From Pithys albifrons albifrons (Eukaryota > Chordata > Aves > Passeriformes > Thamnophilidae): a DNA stretch of 64,000 bases. The DNA lies in the NCBI RefSeq assembly GCF_047495875.1, contig NC_092459.1, positions 16,725,795 through 16,789,794 of the forward strand, in the 5' to 3' direction. The notes below the pieces were generated by a model, which saw only the letters and a program-made list of their open reading frames with translations, was not told the DNA's origin and did no database searches. Below, in pieces: positions 13,190 to 24,915 of this stretch. How positions within the stretch are numbered: position 1 is the first letter of the stretch; the number at the start of each line of letters is the position of its first letter. The position numbers and the translations under genes were made by a program.

Positions 13190-13735
13190 GTCTTCAGGAG
13201 GGACAGGCAGGGCAGAAGAGGCAGAGGGGTAGCGCTGTGTGTAATAGGAGGGTTAAATGTATGGAGGTCACAGTTGGCAGTGGAACAGTTGAGAACCTCT
13301 GGGTAAGAATCAAGGGGCAAACAAATAACACAGGTGTTATCATGGGAGTCTAATAGACCTCCTGGCCAGGACGATGATGTTGGTCAATTATTCTGCGAGG
13401 AACTAGGGGACACTTCCAAATCAACTGCCCTTGTTCTTGTGGGGAACTTCAACTTGCCAGAAATTAAGTGGTAGTATCACACAACTGGTACAACACTGGA
13501 CCAGATGATTCCTAAAAAATCCAAAAGACAGCTTTATGGAACAGATTCTAAGGGCCTCAGCTCAAAAAGATGCCCTGCTTGATCTGCTGCTTGTCAGCAG
13601 AGTGAGCAGTGTGGACATTGGTGGCCGTCTTGGCTCCAGTGACCATGAAGTGATCGGGTTTAAAATCTCGGTTGACAGGAGGAAGAGTGCCAGCAAAACC
13701 TCAACCCTTCACTTCAGATGCTCAGGGAATTAGTA
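13190..13735 (+). pseudogene. CR1 ORF2 endonuclease domain remnant
   Basis: Remnant of the apurinic-type endonuclease that nicks the target for CR1 insertion. Two landmarks are visible in different frames. At 13442-13453 the usual Gly-Asp-Phe-Asn motif reads Gly-Asn-Phe-Asn, losing the conserved aspartate. At 13638-13646 the Ser-Asp-His motif that ends the domain is kept, within a 65-codon frame at 13536-13733. The N-terminal part of the domain is missing because the element is truncated. Internal stops rule out activity. Confidence 0.85.
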
Positions 13736-14379
13736 AGTAAGGTCCCATAGGAAAATGTTTTTGTGGATGCTGGAATCCATCAGTGCTAGTGACTTTTCAA
13801 ACAACACCTCCTAAGAGCACAGGACCAGGCAATTCCCAAATGTCCGAAGTGAAACAGGCAAGGCAGATGGATGCCTTGGATCAGCAGGGATCTTCTCTTG
13901 GAAATAAGGCCAAACAGGATGGTGTATGCCCAGTGGAAGCAAGGTCAAGTGGTGGAGGAAGAATTCAGAGATGCTGCTTGCTGCTGTAGGGAGAAAATTT
14001 GTGTGGCCAAAGCTCAGCTGGAGTTGAAGGTGGCCAGAAGTGTGTGGAACAATAAAAAGAGTATTCTCAAATACATTAATGGCAATAGACAATATAGAAA
14101 TATCATTGGCCCATTACAGAATGAGGATGGTCACCTCACAAACAGGAACAGACACAAAGCAGTGGTGTTTGACACTTTCTTTGCCTCTGCCTTCAATGTG
14201 GATGACAAGCCAAGGGGGTCTCAGTGTCCTGAGCTCGAGGACCATGACTGTGAGAGTGATCAACTCCCTGTCAACCCTGAAATTGTGCAGGACCTGCTGC
14301 CCCAGCTGGACCCCTGCAAGTCTATGCAGGCTGGTGGGAATCCTCAAAGAGCTGGCTGATGTTATTGCAAAACCTCTCT

Positions 14380-15104
14380 CGGTGATTCTTGCATGGCCTT
14401 GGGAAATCAGAGGTCCCAACTGAGTGGAAGCTGTTGAACATTGCCCTGATTCAGGAGGGCAAGAAGGAGTACCCTGGAAACTGTGGGCCTGTCAGTCTCA
14501 CTTCAGTGCCTGGTAAAGTGATGGGGAAGATTATTCTGGGAGGCATTGAAAAACACTTGAAAGACAATGCAAGTCATTGGTCACAGCCAGCACAGCTTCA
14601 CAAGGGGAAAGACCTGCTTATCAAACATGATCTCTTTTTTTATGATGAGGTAACCCATCTAGTTGTTCAGGGGAAGACAGTTGATGTAACTTTTGGATTT
14701 CAGTAAAGCATTCCATACTGTCTCTCACAGGATCCTTCTGGACAAAGTGTCCAGCACAGCTGGACAAACACATCATGTGGTGGGTGACCAATTTGCTCAC
14801 AGGTCGAGCACAGAGGACAATAGTGGATGGGGTGACATTAGACTGGTGACCTGTCACTAGTTGGGTTCTGCAGAGCTCCATCTTAGGCCTTGTGTTCTTC
14901 AACATCTTCATTAATGACTTGGATACAGGACTGGAAGGGATACTTAGTAAGTTTGCAGACAACAGAAAACTTGGAGGAGGTGTTGACTTGCTTAAAAACA
15001 GGGAAGGCCCCGCAGAGAGACCTCAACAAATTAGAGGGCTGGGCAATCACCAACCATATGAAGTTCAAGAAGGGGAAGTGCCAGATTCTGTACCTGTGTG
15101 CTGG
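14380..15104 (+). pseudogene. CR1 ORF2 reverse transcriptase remnant
   Basis: The plus-strand frame at 14389-14706 shows the start of the CR1 reverse transcriptase: a V-P-x-x-W-K opening, the P-G-N-x-x-P-V-S-L-T-S-V-P-G-K block and a D-E-V-T segment. It then ends in a stop where the first catalytic aspartate motif should follow. The palm motif appears in another frame at 14952-14963 as Phe-Ala-Asp-Asn instead of Phe-Ala-Asp-Asp, so a metal-binding aspartate is gone. It is preceded by the usual N-I-F-I-N-D-L-D motif. At least two frame changes separate these parts. Confidence 0.9.
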
Positions 15105-15900
15105 TTTGAAGGTAAATTGATGGGAGAAATGAACCTAACTTGAGAGATTACACGTCAGAGTTAGAATTGACTGAAAGGATTGCAATAAATACAATGATCC
15201 AGACTAAAAATTGGTTTAAACCCAGAAAATCCAGATGTATAACCCAGCACCCTGGGTCACAAACGAAATGGTGTTTGTCAGCCCCTTTGCTGAGCCACAT
15301 GTGGTCCCCCTGAGTTCAAAGGAAAAGGAAAGGAAGACATGTTGGCGAGGATGATGGTCACAGTCTGGTCAAGAGTGGCAGTCGCAGTCCCACTGAGGTT
15401 CTGGTCCTCCTCTGGATCTGATGAGTGGTACCAGACGTTCCCAAACCTCAAGATTATATACCCGCTGGTTCAGGTGGGAATGGCCAGTACCTACCCCAGG
15501 ACAAAGAGTTCTATGGTGAGTGATCTAACTTTGTGAGTCATGGGATGTTTTTGGAATCTTTGATGGTCTGGGTCATTGCAGCTGCCTATTGTGCCAGTTG
15601 CATTAACAGACATGACCCCTCAGGCTTCGTTTGAAGGTGCTGATGCCTCCCTGGGGAGGGAGTTATCACAGCTGACTCATGGTGTGAAGACAGAGCCATT
15701 GCCATGCCTTGCAGGGTTCTCTAACACCCAGCTTGTAGCCTGAGGGATCAGGTGTGGCCTGAGAAGCTGCTGCAAACAATCCTTTATTAACAGTTCATGA
15801 GAAATTATGTAGAGGGTGTAGAATACACAGTTTTTGTTACACCCACACAGTAATAAACTGGTCCTGAGTTCTGTAACTAGGACAATCTGGTATGGAGCAA
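15105..15900 (-). mobile_element. LTR-like insertion inside the CR1
   Basis: About 0.8 kb of sequence unrelated to CR1 interrupts the CR1 ORF2 just after the reverse transcriptase domain. Read on the minus strand it carries a TATATAAT box (15453-15460) and an AATAAA signal (15783-15788), which suggests LTR or ERV-derived DNA in minus orientation. I could not define TG...CA ends or target duplications with confidence, and the AATAAA lies upstream of the TATA box on that strand. The piece may therefore be an LTR plus adjoining internal sequence, or two fragments. Boundaries are inferred from where CR1 similarity stops and resumes. Confidence 0.5.
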
Positions 15901-16546
15901 CTCTGGATGTTTGTACAGACTGGGGAATGAGATGGTGGAAAGCAGTGCTGTGGAAAGGGACCTGCGGGTCCTGGTTGATGGCAAGTTGAATATGAGTCAG
16001 CAGTGCCCTGGCAGCCAGGAGGGCCAACCCTGTCCAGGGGGGCATCAGGCAAAGCATTGCCAGCTGGTCAAGGGAGGGGATTGTCCTGCTCCGCTCTGCA
16101 CTGGGATGGCCTCACCTTGAATATTGTGTGCAGGTTTGGGCACTGCAATATAAGAAAGCTATTAAGTTCTCAGAGAATGTCCAAAGAAAGGCAATGAAGA
16201 TGGTGAAAGGCCTTGAGGGGAAGCCATATGAGGAGTGGCTGAGGGCTCTTGGTCTGTTCAGCTTGAAAAAGAGGAGGCTGAGGGGAGACATCATTGCAGT
16301 TACAACTTCCTTGTGAGGGGAAGAGGAGAGGCAGGCACTGATCTCTGCTCTGTGGTGACCAGTGACAGGACTGAGGGAATGGCCTGAAGTTGTATCAGAG
16401 GATGTTTAAGTTGGGTATTAGAAAAAGGGTTCTTCCCCCAGAGGGTGGTCGGGCACTGCAACAGGCTCCCCAGGAAAGTGGTCACAGCACCAAGGCTGAC
16501 AGAGTTCAAGAAGTATTTGGGTGATCCTCTCAGGAACATGGTGTGA
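15900..16546 (+). pseudogene. CR1 ORF2 C-terminal remnant
   Basis: CR1 similarity resumes here. The frame at 16128-16316 gives the typical C-terminal region: a Q-V-W-A-L-Q start, a Q-R-K-A-M-K-M-V helix and an [14 protein letters not shown] block, the signature stretch before the terminal domain. The final part, including an R-L-P-R-K-V-V motif, sits in another frame and ends at the stop at 16544-16546. The CR1 3' UTR follows to 16640. Confidence 0.88.
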
Positions 16547-16640
16547 GTCTTGGGGATGGTCCTGTGCAGGACCAGGAGCTGGACTCGATGATCCTTGTGG
16601 GTCCCTTCCAGCTTGTCATATTGTGTGATTCTGTGATTTT

Positions 16641-19301
16641 TTTTTTCAGAGTAATTTTCTGAGTGAGCTTTTGTGTTACATCTTCTGGCATTAAAAAATG
16701 AAAGGAAACTTCATAGTAAAAATGAATATAGAGCCTGATAACATTTGGAACTTTCAAGTAGGCATATTTAGGGATGAAGCAGAGGGTCACTGCTTTGTTG
16801 TCAAGAAATGCATTATAGTAGAAAAGACTTAGAGACAAGAAACTTTCAGGAAATAAAGTAGGGAGTCTCGAAACTACAAATATTGTTTTTCTTAAAGGTA
16901 GTAGAAGCTGCCCCCTACCTAGCAATGAATGCTTTATGGAGACTACATGAATTCTTAAGTGCTTGGCTTGTCAATCAATGCCCCTTGAACTTGATTCATC
17001 ATCATTTGGTCTCTTCTATTTTTCCCCCAGTGTCTGTTCCTGCTGTGCTGGTTAGTTTGCAGCCCTTCTCATCCCCTCTTTCCAGCCTCCCAGAGTGCCA
17101 CATCTCTGCCTGCTTGGGCTTTGGCTGTGCTGTAGACCTTTGCTAATGGATATGGTAATCAGGGCAGAAAGGAGTAAAGGCAGCCTTCTTAGGAGACAAA
17201 CACATGAACACATTAATGTGGAGCTTGAAAGGTACCTGCAGTCCTACCATGTGTCATTTATAGGGCTGCTGTTGGATCTGTTGTGATTTCTCAGAGTATC
17301 GCACAGCTGTTTGTACTAACCCTGGGATGTGTTATATAAGAGGTAAGAGAGGTTATCTTGTGACAACATCACAAGTCATGCACATCAGGACTCTCTCCAT
17401 GAGCTATCACCTCTTACTTTAAGACTGCAGAATCACAGAGGGCTCATAAGAGATTTCCAGAGGAACTTTTTCTTAGGCACATAATGATATGCAAATATCT
17501 CAGGATCAAAGGTAAGTCAAAGAAAAATGGCACTGAGTAGAATAAGGCAGCTCAGCTATCAGCCTAACTACATGACAGACCCACAGGCAACTGCAGAGCT
17601 GTCAGCTTCACTGCCTGTGGAGTCCACCCAGGGGCCAGATGCTGCTGCTGGATGCCTGTTTTCAGCAGCTTGGCATCTGGGCTCCGTGATGGCCTCTATG
17701 TCAGGTTGGAGTGGGAGCTCTCCCCGTGCTACAGGGGATGGACACAAAGGAAAACAGATTTTCTGAGGTTAATGGTAATTAAAAATAAATTGTTGTGGCT
17801 GGTTTTAAGCCAAGTTCTGCCTGCCAATTATTAAAGAGCCCATCCACCTCAAAAAAGAAACCTGAAGCTTTGCTTTATTTAAAAGCATACATTTAAAATA
17901 GGCAGAATTGCTGTTTATTTCTATATTCTGAGCAAAAGTAGGAAGCATATCCATATAGCTGTATACACATGTGAAAAGTGGCTTACCTGAAACTGAAGAG
18001 ATACTTAAAAAGAAAGCAAAAAGTATTTGACTTACTTTGTTGGGCTTGAAGGTAAAAAAACAGGTAGCTTTCTCCTTTTTTATACTTTTTTTGACACAAC
18101 ACATCAGCTGTTGGAGTCAATTAAGAACAAACGAACCCCGTGTTTGTCTTGGGAGAGCTCTTGCCATCTGTGTTCCAGTGTGTCTTCCACAGAAGTTACT
18201 ACAGTCCACAGTGCAGGGAAAGATGCCGAATTTTTATCCTTTATGAGTATGATCAGCTGCAGGTACAGGTAAGACCTGCACTGAGTGAGTGGGGTTTGCT
18301 TAGGGTTGAGGAAGTTTCTTATTTAGCAGTCAGTGGCACTGCTTTGACTGAACGGATGTTCCACAACTGGATAAGTTCAGCCTTGAGAAGGGGACTAACA
18401 CATGAACAGTAAATCATTTGGATCCTGTTTAACTCTAAAAGTGGCACATGCACATGCCACTTGGATAAAAAAGTCTGTAATTTGGGCAAGAGAATTTGCT
18501 ACCTGCAGTTGCAAATTACTATGTTGAGGTGTTTCCTCAAGCATAAGGGTCTTAATTTTCAATTTGATTCATCTAATCCATTTTTTTCTTTTTACCAAAT
18601 CTGGCTTCATATTTTTTTTGCCTATGAAAATGAGAGAGAGTTATTTTGGTTGACTCATGAATGGTTTGAGAAGCACTTCACAACTTTTCAGAATGCATTC
18701 AGAAGCTACTTGAGATGCAGAAAAATCAAATGCTTATAAAAGCCTTTAAATTTGGGCCAGCTGTTTGCTGTAATCCTCCTCTCCAACCCAACAGCCCTGT
18801 GTGCCAGTGAATTAAAGCACATTCTAGACAGGAGATGTAATGGCCAAATCAGGAGTATAATGAATTTCCAGAATCTTTATGACTCCTCCACAGAAACCAC
18901 TTTATATTTTCATACACATTAGTTTTTCTGGATTTACTAACAGCAGCTGAAAACTTAAACCTACCTGAGTTTTACCCATGGAGGGATTGTCTAGGGAAAA
19001 AAAGACATAAAAGCACACTAAAACATTTGATAGGGATTGAGGGGGAGTTAGTGCATTTGTTACAGTTATTTAGCAGACAATAAAAGAAACTAGCCAGAAA
19101 AAAATATTTTTTGGGAAATGCTGCTGTGATGGACTTCATTCAGTTTGCTGTCTGGAGTGAGGTATTTGTCCTACCTTAGTGTCTGCTGTAGTTTCTGAGT
19201 TGTCTTTCATGATACCTTTTCATTGGCTGTAAAAGAATCAGATTAATGAGTGGACCCTTTTATCATTTCTGAATCAATGATTCCATTGATAAATATATAA
19301 C
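16641..19301. other. Unique non-coding segment
   Basis: No recognisable repeat or gene. It contains a pyrimidine-rich patch at about 16985-17120 and a moderately GC-rich patch at about 17560-17750. Short frames at 18027-18412 overlap in three phases and do not look coding. Confidence 0.5.
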
Positions 19302-19915
19302 TGTCTTGGTTTGAGCTGGCAAAATGCGAACCCTCCAAGTACGGGGTCAGAGCCTCCCCCCTCAACACTGAGGGAGGAAAAGAGAGGGTAAGGAAAAAAA
19401 ACTTCAAACCATGTTTATACTAAAACTACATATATTTTACAGACAGAAAGATACAACTAGGAGAAAGTACAAATACACAAATTAAGAGCAACAAGGAACA
19501 GTTCCTTACTTCCTAGTACACACACAAAGTCCACTATTCTAACCCCAAAGTATCTTAAAAGACTCAGTCCCCAGAAAACCAGACCTGAGCAGAGAGAGAA
19601 GAACCCACATCAAACATTTTACTTCCCAAAACAACTGCTGGGCCGGTGCTGGGCCTGGTCCTCCCCATCTCTCCTGGGACTGCACCGTGTGTGTGTCATC
19701 TCAGCAGGAATGCTGTGGGGTGACTGACCAAACCACTCCCACACCCTGATTCTACTTCCCTGGAAAATAATGTCATAATATGGTATGGACTAAAACACTA
19801 TTGGCTAGGAGGAGCCAGCTGTCAGCTTAGCCCAGCCCAGATCAGCTGACAGCCCCAGGCCTAGGCTGAACTTCAAAAAACTCAAATTTAGGCCCACCTA
19901 GGTGAACCTATGACA
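19302..19915 (-). mobile_element. Solo LTR of an endogenous retrovirus
   Basis: The segment starts TGTCTTGGTTTG and ends CCTATGACA, giving canonical TG...CA termini over 614 bp. It is flanked by ATAAC (19297-19301) and ATAAT (19916-19920), a 5-bp target duplication with one mismatch. The opening resembles the outer end of avian ERV LTRs as they appear in antisense, so minus orientation is likely. No gag, pol or env-like sequence adjoins it, so it is a solo LTR left by recombination between two LTRs. Class assignment is uncertain. Confidence 0.75.
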
Positions 19916-20471
19916 ATAATAGGATAGCTTTAACCCATTTTGATAGTGCAGGGAATAAAATAATATTGCACCCTGTCAGGACACGTTTTAGTATTCTAAT
20001 AGTAATATTAATCAGGTAATTAGACCCAGTTCAGTGTTTTTCCAGTCCTAGTGTATGCTTTCCTTCTGTTAAATTAAGTCATAAGTAAACAAAAAAGTGT
20101 AATAAAAACTGGCATAAATAGGTTAGTTCATTCCCTTACTCTGGAATTTAGTGTTTACTGGTCCCAGAAGTTCCAGTTACATGTATTTCTCAGAATATCA
20201 GGGAATCAAAGAAAAGACCTCTCCCTACAAACAGAGGTAATATACAGTGACACTCGTATATCACAACTATGTTGTCTCTGTATTATCATGAAACTTTGAT
20301 TTGGATAGAAAATTAGTGCTTCATATAATTTCTTAGGTATTAAAGAAACCCCAAACCTGAACATGAGTTGGTGAATCTGGTGCATGTCTCAGCTTTGTGT
20401 GTGCAGAATGTTAGAATAATGCAAGGGGAAAATCAGCACTTGTAGGGTTTGCCTGTACATGCTTTAGATGT
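19916..20471. other. Unique spacer
   Basis: AT-rich sequence between the solo LTR and a CR1 fragment. I see nothing in it. Confidence 0.5.
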
Positions 20472-20600
20472 TCATCCTTGAAAGTTTTCAACACTCAGCT
20501 GACAGAAATCCCTGAGCAACCTGGTCTAGATTCAATATTGACCCTGCATGGAGCAGGGAAGTCCCTTTCAGCTTGAATGGTGGATTTTCTGATTCTCTAA
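20472..20600 (+). mobile_element. CR1 LINE 3' fragment, old
   Basis: The core GAGCAACCTGGTCTAG and the following CATGGAGCAGGGA and GATTCTCT pieces match the CR1 3' UTR in sense orientation. Divergence is high and the terminal octamer is degraded, so this is an old copy. Confidence 0.8.
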
Positions 20601-23600
20601 AAATGCAGACTTGTGAAACGAAGTAAATATTACAGGAAATGTTGGGATTAGAGAATTTCATAAAGATTAAATGACAGCCTAGCTTTGCTTAAAAATGAAA
20701 AAAAAATATTCCCTGTGCCCTGCAGGGAGTCACAGAGGGTTTGGAATTGTTCTGAGAGGTTTCACATTTTGAAGTTCCTGTAGGGAATATATTAGAATAT
20801 TGAAGATGACTCTGACACATCATTCCCAGCAGGTAACCCCGTCCAAGGTTAGTAATGTGCTGAATGATGTCATATCACAGTAGGCAAAGAAGTACTAAGT
20901 TGTTACCTCTGATTTATACAAACTCTGAATTGATGAAATTATTGAATAGGTACTTTGGAAAGAATTAAGTGACCAAACACATTTTTTTTAACACAGTTTT
21001 TGTGTACAGCTGTGTTGACTGTGTAAACTCCTGACATAAGCTAAAATGCCTGGTGCATGGGTGATGTTTCTAGCTAAAACACCAACTGTTGTCATTTCAG
21101 AGGGTTCAAAACTGATTCAGTTTTCCTTGTTTTATTTTTAATCTCTACTGGTATCCTAGAAGACTTCCTGGACTAGTCCAAAAGGATTCATTTATCTCAT
21201 TTTTGCATTGATGCTACTTAGTATCACCAAAATGGCTTACAAGTAGAACTTCTCTGGATATTTCTAAGGTTTATGATAGAAAAAAATACCATTTATGTTG
21301 ACCAAGTCAAGTAAAAGTGATTTGTTAAATCATGCTTTCCTAGATTTGGTCAGAGGCTCATCTGCCTCAGCTAGCAAGCTATTCCATAGGCAGTTGTAGT
21401 TCAATAGTTTATGTCTTTGCTTTCCATCATATACCAGACTCCTATAACAGTCTTCTTGGCAAGAAAATGTGGTTTTGTATTTGGTGGCATCTCATCTGGC
21501 ACAAGCTATCAGAATGCCTCCAGTTGTAGGAGACTTTCTCATTCGTTTGTCAGTTCTGATAGCAAGAGGTCAGCAATTGGATGAGAACAACAAATTTAAA
21601 TGTACCATGATAAAGAGAGAATTCCCTTGTGCAGACAGATCTACTCATAATTCCTGTGTACTGAAGGCACTTGCTTCTTTTCCCTTAAAACAATCTAGCT
21701 GTATTCTATTTCCACAAAGTTTTGTTCTGTAAGTAACGAAAATGTGTTTCTCTGCTTCCTGCTAGTTAGAGAACATTCATCCTTTCACCATTTCTTTTTA
21801 GATAGGAATTAGAATTGTGTCTGTCATCCCAATAGTGGATTACCAAAATTTTCTGTCTTTGAGGATTACAGTGTGATAATTGAAGGACTGTACTGTAGGC
21901 AGGGAGCAGCCCCGTGCTGGTGAGGCCTGCTGGGCACACTTCAGGTGCCCCATTGCCTTCTGCTCTGTGACAGTCCACTCGTGCTGCCAGTTCCTGACTG
22001 TACTGCTGATGTGCAGTTTGATCTGGGTGTCGTCTCTCGTCTCCGGTCACATGCTGTCAAAACTGTCATTGTTTTGGAACAGTGCAACTTGACAAAGCCA
22101 GGGATCAAAAAGGAAGATCAAGAAAAAAGAAGCTTTCAAATATGAGGGGACCAGAAATTCCTGAGTCCATTGGATTTATCCCAAGTTTGAATCTTTTAAA
22201 AATAGACTGTGGGATTTTCCTATTCAAGAAAATAATGCCGTAATCATAATGATGTCAAAACCAACTATCTTTTTATTACTTTTTCCATGCAGATATTTTT
22301 GTACCTTGTAGAGGATGAAGAATAAAAGATGGACTCTGTTGTAAGAGGTAGCTTACACTGAAAATGCTTTTACAATTAGCAGCATGTCACTTTCTGTAGG
22401 AAAAAAAAATGGATGGGTATTCCTGAAATGAAACAATGGCAAAGGAATTTACCATTTTTCCAGAAGTACACACAGGTGAAAATGCAAATGGGTAGCTGGA
22501 GTTAATATGAAATTATGTGCATTGGATTAACATAACAGTGATTCTACCTCCAAATTGGAAGTCTGAGAATGACATTTGCTTCAGAAACAAAGCCTGAAAC
22601 TTACCCATGTGTTGTTATTTGATAGTGTACGTAAATGTGCACCTCTGTGTTGCACTTTACGTGAACTCACATCCTTTTTGTTTCTGTGCAACTCTGTTTA
22701 TGCAGATCTCTGAGTCAAGAGAATGATTTAATAAAGAAAGATATATGCAATGTCAGTAGATGATAGTAAAGTGTGAAGTAGCAGATTTGGAAAACTGGGA
22801 AGTTGGCCAATATTGATTTCAGACAACACGAGGGAAAATGCTTACTTTATGGCCGTATAAAGTTATGGATGAGTATTCAATTTGCATTATCTTGCACTGT
22901 TAAAGGTCACAAATAATGATCTTTGAGATTTTTTCAGCCTTTGCGGGTTTTCAGATTCTTGTTGTCTAGCTGAAAAATATGAAATAAGAGATGTCATGAG
23001 ATGAGCGAAAAGACTGCAAGCAAAAGAGCTTGTGGATCTACATTCATATCTGGGTGTGTTCTCTGGGACTTTAGTTTTACTTAGTCCCACTGAACCTTTC
23101 AAAGTTTATCTAGTGCCTCCTGCTCAGAAGGAATATCACCATTGCTTATCTTGGTCTGTGGTTATTGTGTATTATTATTAGTTTTGAAATAACTGAGTAT
23201 GTTAAATTACTGCACACTGTGTTGTGATACTCGAATCAGAGATAGACCTAAAATGCTGTCTTATTTTAAGATGTACTGGGTTATCCATCTTGAATTTGCA
23301 CCATTTAAGAGCAGGAGTAGAGGAAAAGGTGCAGATGTATTTTGCTTTACCTATCATGCTTTTTATAAAGAGAAATCCAAGTCTTGTATGTACTGAAGCA
23401 AGTGTTAAAGCTACATCAGCTACTGCAAAATAAGAAATTGGTCAAGAAAAAAATGGGAAAAAATAACCTTGACAGTTCAAGACTTTCATACAAACCTCTG
23501 TATGATAGAGACCTTTCTGATCCATGCAATAATTACACAATGAAATTATGACCTTTGGAATCAGAACTCCTTTTGAGTTCTATCATGCAAAGATGTCATT

Positions 23601-24785
23601 TGGCCATAAAATCCTTATAAAAATGTATGAAAGAAATTTGAATAAATGAGTCTGGTGGATAATGTAGGAATTTGAGTACCTCAGTCACTTTGCTGAGTTT
23701 ATACCTCAGCATTTCTCTGAAGTGAGAGCCCCATCTTTGTGATGCCTCTTAGTGAAGTGATGGCGTCAGGCTTTTTTCTAGAGGATGAATTTTTGCTGTT
23801 GCTTTGTTTAACAACAAGAGGGTACAAAATGACCAAGGGTTCCAAAGTGTTAGGTAATCTTTGCTGTCCACCATAAGAAATCATAAAAGGATCTGTCTTT
23901 TAAGTGGTAGCAGCCCATGGTCACGTCAGGAACTCAATAACATCCATGTCTGAATATGCGAAACAGGCACTCAGTCACAAGCTGGGTATAATAGTGACAA
24001 GCTTTTAGAATTACATCTGCGTTAAGGCCTTCAAACAACTGAAAGTAACACATTTATAGCTTTTTCCATTTTCTCCTTTCTTCAGGAGTCTATCTTTGTG
24101 AACTCCAAATACCTTGTAGACTCTTGAAAACTTTAGGAAACAAAAGTAAGTGTTAATCCTTTTTTGCGCGTGACTTTCTGTGTAAATTTAACAACTAAAA
24201 AATTTTCCTGTATTCTACATGTTAGATGACAAAACTCAAGTTTAGAATGTCAGTAGCTCAGTCGAGTTTATGCAGCCGTTCACTCATGAGAGATGTTGCC
24301 TTGCAGTTCCTCTGTGTTCAGTGTGATTTCCTGGCGCCTGCCAAGTGAGTACTGGTGCAGTCCTAGTGTAGGAATACACTGTTGCAATAATTATAAACAA
24401 CACTTTCACGAACATTATTTTTAGAACAGCAACTTGTCCTTTTCAATGTAAACAAGGTTTTTTTTCCTGCCATCATGGCAATTTTTATGTGGGCAAGCAA
24501 TAATCCATTTGATTTTTTGTAGGTGGTATCCTCAAATTACACATAGAAGATTTCCCTTTCTCTTCCCACCCCAAGTATGCCTGTTTGCTTCCAAGTTTAA
24601 AAATAAGTTGATTCATATGAAAGGTACTGCATTTTTTAAATAAGATTGGGTTTGTTTTGTTTGTTGTTTTTTCACTGTACTATGTATCTGGAGTACTGCT
24701 TCTGTTCATATACTTTCAAAGGCTGTTTTTACCAGGTAGTATGTAGGTAACGCTATTTGAAAGAATGTCTCGTATGTTGGGTGTC
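20601..24785. other. Unique non-coding segment
   Basis: No gene or dispersed repeat is recognised over about 4.2 kb. A slightly GC-rich patch lies at about 21880-22060. Short open frames overlap on both strands without protein-like features. Confidence 0.5.
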
Positions 24786-24915
24786 AGAGATCATAGAGTC
24801 ATACAATGGATTGGGTTGGAAAAGACCTCCGAGATCATCGAGTCCAACCCTTGGTCCAACTCCAGTCCATTTACCAGATCATGGCACTCAGTGCCACGTC
24901 CAACCTCAGTTACGC
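24786..24915 (-). mobile_element. CR1 LINE 3' end, very short
   Basis: The plus strand reads ATCATAGAGTCATA, then GGGTTGGAAAAGACCTCCGAGATCATCGAGTCCAACC in shorter matched blocks, then CACTCAGTGCCACGTCCAAC. These are the reverse complement of the CR1 3' UTR. Only about 130 bp remain. The good match to the CR1 end suggests a fairly recent insertion. Confidence 0.92.

Larger units (their letters stand above)
13130..16640 (+). mobile_element. Long 5'-truncated CR1 LINE, split by an insertion
   Basis: This is the largest element here. It starts inside the endonuclease domain and runs through reverse transcriptase, the ORF2 C-terminus and the 3' UTR, ending with a TGTGATTCTGTGAT terminus and a T run. 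Stops and frameshifts are scattered throughout, so it is dead. Between about 15105 and 15900 the CR1 sequence is replaced by unrelated LTR-like DNA; CR1 similarity resumes directly afterwards. Apart from the insert, about 2.7 kb of CR1 is present. The start coordinate is approximate. Confidence 0.93.

Noticed and set aside
13783..14423. A host gene from overlapping frames of up to 162 codons
   Set aside because: The sequence lies between the CR1 endonuclease and reverse transcriptase remnants and is the ORF2 linker in broken frames.
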